Notes: generated by a model from the letters alone, not told the origin. Shown: positions 53,247 through 61,997, counted from the first letter of the stretch. The stretch: 64,000 nucleotides of DNA from Variovorax sp. SG517 (GCF_013376045.1 NZ_JABMJG010000016.1:23728-87727), one strand, 5' to 3'. Program-made: numbers and translations.

Positions 53247-54803
53247 TCAGCAACCTGCCGTTAGCCTGAACAGGCTCACGGACTGGACCAGATTTGTTGC
53301 TTGGACTTGCAGCGACTGCGCCGCTGCGGCGGCCTCCTCGACCAGCGCTGCGTTCTGCTGCGTCGTCTGGTCCATCTGGCTGATGGCGTGGCCGACCTGC
53401 TCGATGCCTGTGCTCTGTTCGTGACTGGCTGCCGAGATTTCCTCCATGATGTCCCTCACCCGCTGCACGCTGCCCACGACCTCCTGCATCGTTCTTCCGG
53501 CCTCATTGACAAGATCACTACCCTCCTCCACCCTTTGGACCGAATCGTCAATGAGCGCCTTGATTTCCTTGGCGGCGGCCGCCGAGCGCTGCGCCAGGTT
53601 GCGTACCTCGGCTGCGACCACCGCGAAGCCTCGTCCCTGGTCCCCCGCTCGCGCCGCCTCGACCGCTGCGTTGAGCGCCAGGATGTTCGTCTGGAACGCG
53701 ATGCCGTCGATCACCCCGATGATGTTTGCCACCTTGCGTGAAGATCCGTGGATCGAATCCATGGTTTGCACCACTTGGCCGACCACCGTGCCACCTTTCA
53801 CAGCCACCTCGGACGCAAGCGTCGCCAGTTGATTGGCTTGACGCGCGTTATCGGCATTCTGTTTCACCGTGCTGGTGAGTTCCTCCATCGCTGCCGCTGT
53901 CTCCTGAAGCGAACTGGCCTGCTCCTCCGTGCGCGAAGACAGATCCTGGTTCCCTGCCGCGATCTGGCTAGAGGCCATGGCGATGGTGTCGGTGCTGCTG
54001 CGTACGCCGCCCACCACCTGCGACAGGCTCTCGTTCATGGACCTGAGCGCGCGCATCAACTGACCCGTTTGGTCATTGCTGCGCACGGAGATCATCGATG
54101 TCAGATCGCCCGCCGCCACGGTTTCAGCAACCCGGACGGCCTCGCCGACCGGACGAGTGATCGAGCGCGTCAACGACACCGCAACCACCCCGGCCAGTGT
54201 CGTCGCCAAGGCACCGAGGCCGAGCATCCACAGCGCTGCCATGCGGGCGATGTCGGCCGCCTCGACGGTGAACTGCTCCATGCCTTGCACCTGGGTCCGG
54301 GAGAATGCCTCGATGGCCGACAGATAGGCTGTCTGCGACGGCAGCATTTGTCTGACCAGATAGTCGCGCCCCTCGTCGGTCCGGCCCGATTGGATATGCT
54401 CAATCAACTTGGCCTCATGCGCTCGAAAAGTACTGCGTGCCTCCAGCAGCGCATGCAGCGCGGCTTTGCCAGCCTCGGTGTGAATGACCAGCTTCAAACG
54501 CTCAGTGGCTTTGGCGATCACCAACGCGGACTCCTCAACCTTCGCAAGTTCTCCTTTGATCACCTCGGGATCTCTTGCAATCAGGGCCGTTCGCAAGGCT
54601 CGCGCCTGCTTGTTCACTTCGTTCTCGATGGTCTGAGCAAGCGCCACCTTGGCGTAGCGGTCGTGTGCGATCACCTCGGTGTTGTGGTCCACCGCACGGA
54701 TACGGCTGATGCCAACTGCAACCATCGCGATCAACAACGCGATGACGACCCCGAAGCCCATTCCCATGCGGGTGCCGATCCCGAAATCCCTGAACTTTTT
54801 CAT
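53247..54803 (-). CDS. Methyl-accepting chemotaxis protein
   Basis: 518-residue inner-membrane chemoreceptor. Membrane segment 1 is near residues 10-30 (GMGFGVVIALLIAMVAVGIS), followed by a four-helix-bundle ligand domain to about 190, membrane segment 2 (ALWMLGLGALATTLAGVVAV), a HAMP linker (SITRPVGEAVRVAETVAAGD), and the cytoplasmic signalling hairpin with the tip motif FAVVAAEVRNLAQRSAAAAK. The C-terminus (SVSLFRLTAGC) lacks the NWETF-type methyltransferase-docking pentapeptide. Placed beside catabolic operons, it could guide movement toward their substrate. The 267-base gap before it (52980-53246) holds no recognisable gene. Confidence 0.92.
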   Translation of the reverse strand: MKKFRDFGIGTRMGMGFGVVIALLIAMVAVGISRIRAVDHNTEVIAHDRYAKVALAQTIENEVNKQARALRTALIARDPEVIKGELAKVEESALVIAKATERLKLVIHTEAGKAALHALLEARSTFRAHEAKLIEHIQSGRTDEGRDYLVRQMLPSQTAYLSAIEAFSRTQVQGMEQFTVEAADIARMAALWMLGLGALATTLAGVVAVSLTRSITRPVGEAVRVAETVAAGDLTSMISVRSNDQTGQLMRALRSMNESLSQVVGGVRSSTDTIAMASSQIAAGNQDLSSRTEEQASSLQETAAAMEELTSTVKQNADNARQANQLATLASEVAVKGGTVVGQVVQTMDSIHGSSRKVANIIGVIDGIAFQTNILALNAAVEAARAGDQGRGFAVVAAEVRNLAQRSAAAAKEIKALIDDSVQRVEEGSDLVNEAGRTMQEVVGSVQRVRDIMEEISAASHEQSTGIEQVGHAISQMDQTTQQNAALVEEAAAAAQSLQVQATNLVQSVSLFRLTAGC

Positions 54804-55062
54804 GATTCTTACCAGGTGAGTTACTTGCTGAAAGGCTGCAGTGCCTGAAAAGGCAACGCGGGGCAGGCTCTAAGAGATATCGGCAACGCGAACTTAATGT
54901 TTAGTGAGATGCGCAAGCCTCTGGCGAAAACCCTGATATCTACGCAGGCAGAAGAAGCCCCCATTTCGTGATGAGCGCCGAACTGCGTTTCAGAGCTCCA
55001 AGGCGGTGGCGCGCCTTTCCCGGCTCGACCTGGGGAGGGCCCCTCGCCTCCCGCCTGCAAGG

Positions 55063-55322
55063 GAGTTCGTACCGGGGCACGTGATCGAGGCTTGGTATGG
55101 CGTCTGGGCGCCGCAAGGCACTCCCAAGTCCATCGTGCTTGCGCTTTCGCAGGCCTGGATGAAAGTCGCGGCAATGCCCGAAGTCGCCCCCCGCCTCGGC
55201 TAGCTCGGCGCCGAGCCCGTGGGCAGCAGCGCGGAGGCGCCTGCGGACCATGCGCGCCGGCCAACACGCACATGGGCCGCGGTGGTCAAGGCGAGCGGCG
55301 TTCGACCCTCGCAATGACGGCT
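55063..55322 (+). pseudogene. Duplicated 3' end of the Bug/TctC gene (pseudogene)
   Basis: This stretch aligns without gaps to 20753-21012, the last ~260 bases of the intact Bug gene plus a few bases past its stop; I count about 22 differences. The frame reads EFVPGHVIEAWYGVWAPQGT, then VLALSQAWMKVAAMPEVAPR, and is broken by a TAG at 55201 where the intact gene has a lysine codon. The original stop is still present at 55315. No 5' part of the gene exists upstream. It is either a partial duplication or the remnant of a second paralogue. Confidence 0.85.
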
Positions 55323-55426
55323 GTATGAGGACGGTATAACGACTGCAGAGAACGGCGCTGTCATCGCGCCCCTTCCTCGCCCATGTGCCGCCCTGGCGCG
55401 GCTCCTGAGCGAGGGCGCATGGAATC

Positions 55427-55597
55427 TATGCGAAGTCAGTCGTCGCGAAATCGTGGGTGACGTGCACGCCGTCATGCTCGCGGCACACCAGCCCGCGCTG
55501 CTCAAAGTCGCGCACGGTCTTTTTTTGACCACCTCGCGCGACAGGCCCGAATACGAGGCGACCACCGCTTGCGTGATCCGCTTGTCATAGCCTCAGC
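55427..55597 (-). pseudogene. Crp/Fnr-family regulator C-terminal remnant, frameshifted
   Basis: On the minus strand RITQAVVASYSGLSREVVKK leads into a run of seven A bases (55521-55527 on the plus strand as T). Beyond it the expected continuation TVRDFEQRGLVCREHDGVHV is in another frame. Together they match the winged-helix end of Crp/Fnr regulators (LAxxxGxSREMVxRxLxDLExRGLIxR). No sensor domain is seen upstream, and a TGA lies just before. It is a decayed gene end. Confidence 0.5.
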
Positions 55598-55691
55598 ACC
55601 TGACTCACGAGCGAGACCTCCAAGATGTGGCTGGCGTGAAGAATGATGCGGCGACATGAACCTGAAGCGCTGGCCATGGAGATGGACTGAA

Positions 55692-57137
55692 TCATGGTTT
55701 GAGGCTCCGGCGCGCGAGCGCCTTGCCGGCCATGGCACCGAGCGTGCGAAGGCCCTTCTCAATTCGCGAGTCCCAACCGTGGCCTCCGCTCAGGCGCAGG
55801 CAGTTCGCGTACTTGCCGCTGGCGGAGAACACCACCCCTGGTGCAAAGCAAATACCCTTTTCAAGTGCCTGCGCAAACAGCAGCCGCGTATCCGCCGGTT
55901 CGGGCAGTTCCACCCAGAGCACGAAGTTCCCTTCCGGTCTCGACACTTTCGTGCCCGGAGGAAAAGCCTGCTCGATCACGCGCGTCATGCGGCCAAGAGT
56001 GTCGGCAAACTCGCGCCGTATGCGGCGCAAGTGCCGGTCGTAGTCGCCGTTCGAAAGAAAGGAGGCGAGAGCCACCTGCGTCAGCACCGGTGTCGCGAGA
56101 CTCGTCGCGAGTTTGGTTTCGAGCACTCGTGTCATGTGGCGGCCGGTCGCGATCCAGCCGATGCGATAGCCGGGCGCGAGCGTCTTGGAGAACGAGCCGC
56201 AATAGATGACGTTGTCGTTCGTGTCGAGCGCACTGAAAGGCAGCGGCCTCTCCTCTCCGAAATGAACGTCGCCATAGACGTCGTCCTCGATCAGCGGCAC
56301 GCCGTGCTTCGCCAGCAGACGCAGCACCGCTCGCTTGTTCTCTTCGGGCATGGTGCAGCCGAGCGGATTGCTGAAGCTCGACGCGAGCACGCAGGCGCGT
56401 ACCTTGCCCGTGGCCAGGGCATTGCGCATCGCACCGACATCCGTGCCGGTATTGGCATCGGTCGGCAGCTCGACCACCTTGAGCCTCTTCGCGCGCAGGA
56501 CCTGGAGCAGCCCGAAGTAGGTCGGCGACTCGATAGCGACGGTGTCGCCGGGCTCCGTGACCGCGTCGAGCGCCAGCGCCAGCGCTTCCGTGCAGCCGCA
56601 GGTAACGGCAATGTCGTCTGGCGAAAGCGCTTGCCCGTACCGCAGCGCACGCCGCGCAATCTCTAGGCGCAGCGACATCTCGCCCCGCGGCGGCGAGTAG
56701 GTGTTGCACTGCCCGCCTTTCACGCGAGCCGTGCGCGCAAGAACGAGGTCGAGCTTGGACGAAGCGAGCAGGCGCGGGTTCGGGATGGCGCAGCCGAGCG
56801 GCACCAGCGTTTCGTCCGATGCATTCTCCAGCAGGTCCAGCATGAGCCCCGACAGCTCCACCTTGGCGGGCCGGATCGAATGCCGCGTTGTCGTGGGCAC
56901 GGCCAACGCAGGCGGCGGCTTCGCCACGTAATAGCCCGACTGCGGCCGCGCTTCCAGGATGCCGCGGTCTTCGAGCAGGCGGTAGGCCTGCACCGCAGTG
57001 CTGAGGCTGGTGCGCTGCTGTGTGCTGATCTCGCGCAGCGACGGCGCCCGCGTCCCGGGTTGGAGCGCACCCCGGCCGGCCAGGCCGGCGACGAAATCGG
57101 CGACTTCTTCATAGCGAAATCGGGGAGATTGCGACAC
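55692..57137 (-). CDS. MocR-type regulator (GntR winged helix fused to aminotransferase domain), second
   Basis: 481 residues. The winged helix at the start (YEEVADFVAGLAGRGALQPG, then RAPSLREISTQQRTSLSTAV) is followed by an aminotransferase-like domain with CGCTEALALALDAVTEPGD and the PLP lysine in VIYCGSFSKTLAPGYRIGWI. It differs strongly from the MocR at 51558. It is divergent from the aminotransferase gene at 57271, whose expression it probably controls together with its own. PdxR-like roles in B6 metabolism are another possibility. Confidence 0.87.
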   Translation of the reverse strand: MSQSPRFRYEEVADFVAGLAGRGALQPGTRAPSLREISTQQRTSLSTAVQAYRLLEDRGILEARPQSGYYVAKPPPALAVPTTTRHSIRPAKVELSGLMLDLLENASDETLVPLGCAIPNPRLLASSKLDLVLARTARVKGGQCNTYSPPRGEMSLRLEIARRALRYGQALSPDDIAVTCGCTEALALALDAVTEPGDTVAIESPTYFGLLQVLRAKRLKVVELPTDANTGTDVGAMRNALATGKVRACVLASSFSNPLGCTMPEENKRAVLRLLAKHGVPLIEDDVYGDVHFGEERPLPFSALDTNDNVIYCGSFSKTLAPGYRIGWIATGRHMTRVLETKLATSLATPVLTQVALASFLSNGDYDRHLRRIRREFADTLGRMTRVIEQAFPPGTKVSRPEGNFVLWVELPEPADTRLLFAQALEKGICFAPGVVFSASGKYANCLRLSGGHGWDSRIEKGLRTLGAMAGKALARRSLKP

Positions 57138-57186
57138 ACATGACTCCTATTGCGTAGACAGAACAGCACGCAACTGTACTGCACCA

Positions 57187-57200
57187 AATTTCGGGAAATT
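57187..57200. promoter_or_regulatory. AATTTC-GG-GAAATT inverted repeat, probable MocR site
   Basis: A perfect palindrome with 6-base arms and 2-base centre in the gap between the second mocR gene and the divergent aminotransferase gene. The arms equal the inner half-sites at the first MocR locus (51526-51543), where the centre is four bases. Confidence 0.5.
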
Positions 57201-57270
57201 GTGGCTGTTATCGGAAGCCGTAAATCTGCAACATGAGTGTCAGCGACAGCAACGGATCAAACAGCAGTAC

Positions 57271-58407
57271 ATGGCAAGGTTTCCCGACAACGAAATCATC
57301 TCCCTCGTCAGCAAAGCACCCCGGTTCGACCTCGCGGAAAGCGTGGGTCCGAGCGTGCGGCTCTCGGAGCTGATCGACATGGCTTTCGGCGACGACGCCG
57401 ACTTTTCGCTGGACTACGGTACGGCGGCTGGCAACATGGAACTTCGCCGGCAAATCGCGAACGAAAATGGCGTCGATGCCGATGAAGTCGTGGTCACGGT
57501 CGGGGGCATGCACGCTCTCTTCCTCATCGCGTTCACGTTGTGCCAGGCAGGCGAAGAAGCCATCGTCGCCGAGCCGGTGTTTCCGCTGGCGCGCAATGCG
57601 CTGACTGCTGTTGGCGCGCTTACACGTGCGCTGCCGCTCGGTTTCGATACGGGCTACCGGATCGACCTGGATGCGTTGCGAAAGTTGCTGTCACCGAAGA
57701 CAAAGGTGGTGAGCCTGACCTCGCCGCAGAATCCATCGGGCGTTGCGGTTCCCGCGCAGACCTTGCGCGAGATCGTGGCGATGCTGGCCGAGCATGCGCC
57801 CGAAGCCTGGCTTATGGTCGACGAGACCTACCGCGAAGCGGCTTATGGGCACGACACCGCGGCGCCAAGCTCTGCGCGCCTGGGGCCCAAGGTCATCTCG
57901 GTGGCCTCGCTGTCCAAGTGCCACGGCTCGGCGGGCTTGCGCATCGGCTGGGCTATCACGCGCGACGCCGCGCTGCGCCAGGCGCTGGTGACTGCAAAGT
58001 TCAGCACGGTGATCTCATGCTCACCGGTCGACGAGGCGCTCGCACTCGCCGTACTCAGGCAGCGCGACCGAATCATCGGCGAGAGACGGAAGCTCCTTGC
58101 CCAAAACCTGCAGCTCGTCGAAAACTGGATGTCGCGCCACCCCGCTTACGTCGAGTGGGTGCGCCCGGATGCCGGAGCGTTGTGCTGCGTGCGACTGAAA
58201 CGCGAGGTCTTCGATGCCGCCGCCGTCGAACGCTTCTACGCGGCACTCGCTAGGTACAGCACGCGTGTCGCGCCGGGCGCGTGGTTCGGAGACGATCCGC
58301 TGGTGTTCCGGCTGGGATTCGGTTTACCCACCCTCACAGCGCTGGCCATTGCGCTGGAATGCGTATCGGTGGCGATGACCGAAGCAACGCGGATCGACGG
58401 AAGATAA
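57271..58407 (+). CDS. Class I/II aminotransferase
   Basis: 378-residue PLP enzyme of the aspartate-aminotransferase fold. It starts MARFPDNEIISLVSKAPRFD, has GTAAGNMELRRQIA, VVTVGGMHALFLIAF, the substrate-binding SLTSPQNPSGVAVP, the MVDETYREAAYG segment and the PLP lysine in ASLSKCHGSAGLRIGW. The ATG at 57271 was preferred over an in-frame GTG at 57199, which would overlap the presumed regulator site. The amino donor is unknown; the nearest relatives in pattern act on arginine, aromatic or alanine-type substrates. Confidence 0.85.
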   Translation: MARFPDNEIISLVSKAPRFDLAESVGPSVRLSELIDMAFGDDADFSLDYGTAAGNMELRRQIANENGVDADEVVVTVGGMHALFLIAFTLCQAGEEAIVAEPVFPLARNALTAVGALTRALPLGFDTGYRIDLDALRKLLSPKTKVVSLTSPQNPSGVAVPAQTLREIVAMLAEHAPEAWLMVDETYREAAYGHDTAAPSSARLGPKVISVASLSKCHGSAGLRIGWAITRDAALRQALVTAKFSTVISCSPVDEALALAVLRQRDRIIGERRKLLAQNLQLVENWMSRHPAYVEWVRPDAGALCCVRLKREVFDAAAVERFYAALARYSTRVAPGAWFGDDPLVFRLGFGLPTLTALAIALECVSVAMTEATRIDGR

Positions 58408-58757
58408 CGCAGCCACCGACGATCGCAGCGCGGCTTTCCCTACGGCATCCAGGGACGTTCGACCGTTCTGGTGTGGTAATGCAAGCGTGGCCACCAGGAC
58501 TGGGGTTGGGCATCAACTGAGCCTGTCATGCCAGCTGGCCATCTGCGCTGCGGCATAGCGATTGCCAGCGGCGGCGCCCTCCGGCACCGCGCGCTCGATG
58601 CCGCGAAATCGTCCGCTCGTATCCAGCGCGAGATCGCGTTCCACGTCAGGCGGGCGCGCGCGCATGCAGTTCGACTTTCGAGCGGTATGCGCGTCGTGTT
58701 AAGGGTGACAAAGCGGTCAAACGACGATCGCTCCCGCAAGGCTACGGGCACTCCCAT
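58408..58757. other. Intergenic stretch between convergent genes, nothing recognised
   Basis: These 350 bases lie between the aminotransferase stop and the stop of the propeller protein. Frames stay open by composition only, and none resembles a known protein. No strong terminator hairpin was found. Confidence 0.4.
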
Positions 58758-59666
58758 TCACGACAAGCGAGCCAGCCCGATAGAGTGCTCGCCGCCGCTG
58801 GCATACAAGAGGTATTTGATCCCGTCATCTACGAACACTGCCGGATCGCGCAACTGATGCGCCAAGCCAAAGACGGGGCCGCGGCGCGAGGGCTCATTGC
58901 GCATCTCGGCACCTTCCCACGCCAAGGCAGGCTGAAGCACCGTGGAGACGTCCCCAGGGCTCCATACGACCCAGGGCAGGCCGAGATCGACGGTGGTGTG
59001 AAGGATGCTCTCCGGGGCATCACCCACTCGCGTGAAATAGATATGCAGCAGCGCGCCATCCACATGGACCGCGCAATGCCGGAAGCTGGACTCGAACGGT
59101 ATCGGTCCCAGTTCGAAGCCACCGTGTTCGTCCGCACGATAGAACGCTCCGGGCATCGCCAGTGCGTACTGGCGGCCTTGCCACTCGAACACACGAAAGT
59201 ACGAGGCCCCGAGCACTTTCGGTTGCGCCGAAAAGTGCAAGCCATCGTTTGAAGTGGCCAGCTTGCTGCGCTGGTTGCCGATCCAGCGCGCTGCGTCCCC
59301 GAACTGCTTCTCATGGCCGTCCGTCTGGCCTGCGGCGAACGCCACGCCGTGAAAGTACATGCGAATCTTGCGCGCAGCGTGATCCACATGCACGTCGGGC
59401 GACGCCACGTGATCGGAGCAACTCGACTCTTCAACCGGCAGAACGCCCGGAGCGTAGACAGTCCACGGCCCCAGCAGATCATCGGCATAGGCAAGCCGGA
59501 TGTGCCGCCCCTGGTGGTGCGCGAAATACAGGTAGTAGCGGCCGAGCGGGTTCGGGAGCCAGTCGGGCACCCGAATCAGCGACGGACCGTTGATGTTGTT
59601 GCCGAGCGAAGCGTCGAGCCCCGCATGGATCAACGGCTGCGACAGGCAGCGCTGCGCCCGCATCAT
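58758..59666 (-). CDS. Five-bladed beta-propeller protein, GH43/GH32-like
   Basis: 302 residues without signal peptide. The strands repeat a motif such as NPLGRYYLYFAHHQGRHIRL, DHVASPDVHVDHAARKIRMY, SKLATSNDGLHF and RDPAVFVDDGIKYLLYASG, a layout typical of glycosidase-family 43/32 propellers. A catalytic aspartate and glutamate could be those in DHVASPDVH and VEESS, but the usual first-blade WNDP/DP motif is not obvious. Enzyme activity is therefore open. It is the last gene of the three-gene operon and overlaps the peptidase-like gene by four bases. Confidence 0.7.
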   Translation of the reverse strand: MMRAQRCLSQPLIHAGLDASLGNNINGPSLIRVPDWLPNPLGRYYLYFAHHQGRHIRLAYADDLLGPWTVYAPGVLPVEESSCSDHVASPDVHVDHAARKIRMYFHGVAFAAGQTDGHEKQFGDAARWIGNQRSKLATSNDGLHFSAQPKVLGASYFRVFEWQGRQYALAMPGAFYRADEHGGFELGPIPFESSFRHCAVHVDGALLHIYFTRVGDAPESILHTTVDLGLPWVVWSPGDVSTVLQPALAWEGAEMRNEPSRRGPVFGLAHQLRDPAVFVDDGIKYLLYASGGEHSIGLARLS

Positions 59667-60907
59667 GCTGCATCCTCCGAAGCCAGCCGGGTCTGGCGAT
59701 GAACGGCCTCCACCACCGCCATGTGCGCACGCACGACCGGCGCCAGCAGACGCGCATCGACCTGCGCGAGATCATCTGCGCGCGTGTGAAAGGCTCGCGG
59801 CACGCCCAACACCGCCAGCGCGCGCTCGTAGCCACGCGCCACGATCGCGCCGATCTCGCTGACGCCGGGCACGGGTGCCGTGACTCGCTCCAGCCCCGCA
59901 AGGCCGCGAAAGGCCAGCCGTGCGGCCTCTTGCAGCGATGCGGTCGCCATCGTCATGCGGTTCGCGTCGGCCGAAGGAAGATCGAAGAGTTCGCCGCGGA
60001 ATTCGAACTGGTCGCGCACAGCGAGCGCAGCACCAAGATGAACCCATGCCAGGGTGTCGACCGGCGCGGGGGCCCGCTCCATCGCCTGGTGCGCGCCCGC
60101 GAACCGGTATTCGTGCGCTCCCGTATTCAGCAGGAACAGCGAGAGGTCCGGAAAGCGCTCGACAGCCCATGCCGCCATCGCCAGGAATGCTGCGGTTCCA
60201 GTGCCGCGCTCCCCGACACAGCCGAACCAGCCGGTGCGCGGGGTGGACAGGCACAGCCATCGCGGACCGCGCCGCAGCGTGGCTTGCAGGTTCGAGGTTG
60301 GCCGCACGGTCGCCTGGCCATGCAGATAGAGGGTGGCGGGCACGCCGCTGCGCGCAGCCCGCAGGAACGGTTCGGCAAGCACCGGTGCGAGGACCGCGAC
60401 GGGCATCGGCGCGACAGGCGTCCCGATGCCGGCATTCAATGCCACCACTTCGCCGGTGGGGCCGACGGGCACGATGACCAGCGCGACGGCACCCGCCGCC
60501 GAGGCGGCCGCAATCAGGGGCGAACCAAGAGGTGAATCGACCGAGGCATGACGCGCATGAGGCAGGACCAGCAGCGCAATGCGGCCGGCAGCATCCGCGG
60601 CCTCATAGGGCGCCCGCACCACCGCCAGCGGCGCGCGCAGGCCTTGCGTCGCAGTGGGAATGACGGGCGACTGCCAGTACACCGGCGCCGTGGCATCGCC
60701 TGCGACCAGACGGCAATCGACCGGATCGAAGAAGGGCACGTCGATGTCCTGGTGCTCGACGTCGAAGCCCAGCCCGGCGAGGCGGCCCGCGATCCACTGT
60801 GAGGTCGCTGCATCGCCGGACCCTCCCGAGACCTTGTCACCCAGGGCTGCATGCCGAGCCATGTCGGCCGCGAGGCCGCTGGTGAACGCATCCATCTCGT
60901 CGTCCAT
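59663..60907 (-). CDS. M28-like peptidase-fold protein, apparently lacking metal ligands
   Basis: 414 residues. The order of segments follows M28 aminopeptidases with an inserted PA-like domain (about 60-200: PLAVVRAPYEAADAAGRIAL, GAVALVIVPVGPTGEV). Where M28 enzymes have HYDS and a D-N-x-S-G metal motif, this protein has LSTPRTGWFGCVGERGTG; the catalytic GAEE segment reads TGAHEYRFAG, while the last ligand region HTRADDLAQVD is preserved. So it looks like a non-hydrolytic or altered member. The ATG at 60907 (MDDEMDAF) follows AAGGA at proper distance; the ATG at 60916 is too close. No signal peptide. Confidence 0.65.
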   Translation of the reverse strand: MDDEMDAFTSGLAADMARHAALGDKVSGGSGDAATSQWIAGRLAGLGFDVEHQDIDVPFFDPVDCRLVAGDATAPVYWQSPVIPTATQGLRAPLAVVRAPYEAADAAGRIALLVLPHARHASVDSPLGSPLIAAASAAGAVALVIVPVGPTGEVVALNAGIGTPVAPMPVAVLAPVLAEPFLRAARSGVPATLYLHGQATVRPTSNLQATLRRGPRWLCLSTPRTGWFGCVGERGTGTAAFLAMAAWAVERFPDLSLFLLNTGAHEYRFAGAHQAMERAPAPVDTLAWVHLGAALAVRDQFEFRGELFDLPSADANRMTMATASLQEAARLAFRGLAGLERVTAPVPGVSEIGAIVARGYERALAVLGVPRAFHTRADDLAQVDARLLAPVVRAHMAVVEAVHRQTRLASEDAA

Positions 60908-60912
60908 GCAGT

Positions 60913-61887
60913 TCATTCCTTCTGCACGCCCAAGGTTTCGGCGATCTTCCCCCAGCGCTCGTACGCATCGCGGACCGTCGCCGCGAATTCCGCGGGCGTC
61001 GAGGAAACCGCCTCGTACCCGCCTTTCTCGAATTCGTGCTTGAGCTCGGGTGTGGCAAGCACTTTCACGAGCGCCGCGTTCAGGCGCGCGGTGATGTCTG
61101 GCGGCAGCTTCGCCGGTGCGAAGACACCGACCCATCCGTCGATGTCCAGCCCGGTGCCGCCTTGCTCCACCAGCGTCGGCACGCCCGGCAGCAGCCGCGA
61201 GCGCTTGGGCGCCGCGACGCCGATCATCCGGACGCTGCCTGTGCGTACGAACTGCAGGGCGCCGCCCGCCGCGGCGAACATGATCTGCACCCGTCCGCCG
61301 ACCAGGTCCTTCTGCACGTCGCCGGCTCCCTTGTAGGGGATGTGCACCATGTCCAGGCCGTAGTACCTGGCCATCCACTGGCCGAACAGGTGCGACGAAC
61401 TTCCCCTGCCGAACGAGGCGTAGTTCAGCTTGCCGGGGTTGGCCCGGGCATAGGCCACGAGCTCCTTCAGGTTCTGCGCCGGCACCGACTTGTGGGCAAC
61501 CAGCACGAGCGGCCCGACGCTGGCGAGCGAGAGCGGTGTGAAGTCCTTGAAGGGATCGAAGGGAAGCCTGGCGAAAGAGTGCGGGTTCTGGGCGAACGGA
61601 CTCAAGGGACTGTAGAGCAGCGTGTAGCCGTCCGCCGCTGCACGAGCAACTTCCGCGGTGGCTAGGTTCATGCTCGCGCCGGGGCGGTTTTCGACGATCA
61701 CGGTGGTGCCCAGTTCCTTGCGCAACTGCTCCGCCAGAAAGCGCGCCTGCTGGTCCGTCGGCCCACCGGGGGCGAGACCGACGACGAGCCGGATCGCCTT
61801 GCCGCCCGTCGGGAAATCGGCTGCCCTTGCACTCATCGCTGGCAGCGCCAGAAACGCGGCGAGCAGCGCCGCTAAACATCTTCTCAT
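60913..61887 (-). CDS. Bug/TctC-family solute-binding protein
   Basis: 324-residue exported binding protein with signal peptide MRRCLAALLAAFLALPAMSARA. The Bug pattern is complete: GGKAIRLVVGLAPGGPTDQQ, VIVENRPGASMNLATAEVAR, GYTLLYSPLSPFAQN, and VHIPYKGAGDVQKDLVGGRV. The ligand is usually a small organic acid. It is the first gene of the operon with the M28-like and propeller genes, overlaps the former by some bases, and is divergent from a lysR gene with a strong palindrome between. Confidence 0.87.
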   Translation of the reverse strand: MRRCLAALLAAFLALPAMSARAADFPTGGKAIRLVVGLAPGGPTDQQARFLAEQLRKELGTTVIVENRPGASMNLATAEVARAAADGYTLLYSPLSPFAQNPHSFARLPFDPFKDFTPLSLASVGPLVLVAHKSVPAQNLKELVAYARANPGKLNYASFGRGSSSHLFGQWMARYYGLDMVHIPYKGAGDVQKDLVGGRVQIMFAAAGGALQFVRTGSVRMIGVAAPKRSRLLPGVPTLVEQGGTGLDIDGWVGVFAPAKLPPDITARLNAALVKVLATPELKHEFEKGGYEAVSSTPAEFAATVRDAYERWGKIAETLGVQKE

Positions 61888-61948
61888 CGGACCTGTCTCC
61901 ATCTCGGTTGTCGGTGCGGAACACTTTCGACACAGCATAGGTCGCAAG

Positions 61949-61984
61949 GGTCTTATGAAAATATTGATATATTTTCATAAGACC
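61949..61984. promoter_or_regulatory. Perfect 16-base-arm palindrome, probable LysR operator
   Basis: The left arm GGTCTTATGAAAATAT (61949-61964) and right arm ATATTTTCATAAGACC (61969-61984) are exact complements around TGAT. It lies 14 bases before the lysR start and 62 bases upstream of the Bug start, so it can serve both divergent genes. The AT-rich centre contrasts with the GC-rich surroundings. LysR proteins commonly bind such dyads. Confidence 0.75.
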
Positions 61985-61997
61985 ATAACCAGATGGA

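Larger units (their letters stand above)
54804..55691. other. Long intergenic region with remnants
   Basis: Between the chemoreceptor start and the second mocR stop there is no intact gene. It holds the Bug tail and the Crp/Fnr tail described separately. The part just upstream of the chemoreceptor (54804-55060), including an AT-richer patch near 54890-54910, must contain its promoter; no clear boxes were found. Confidence 0.5.

Noticed and set aside
57271..58407. Aminotransferase as a canavanine gamma-lyase feeding homoserine to the thr module
   Set aside because: Attractive with the homoserine module, but the sequence shows only general class I aminotransferase features and the gene has its own MocR regulator 20 kb away, so I could not support it.
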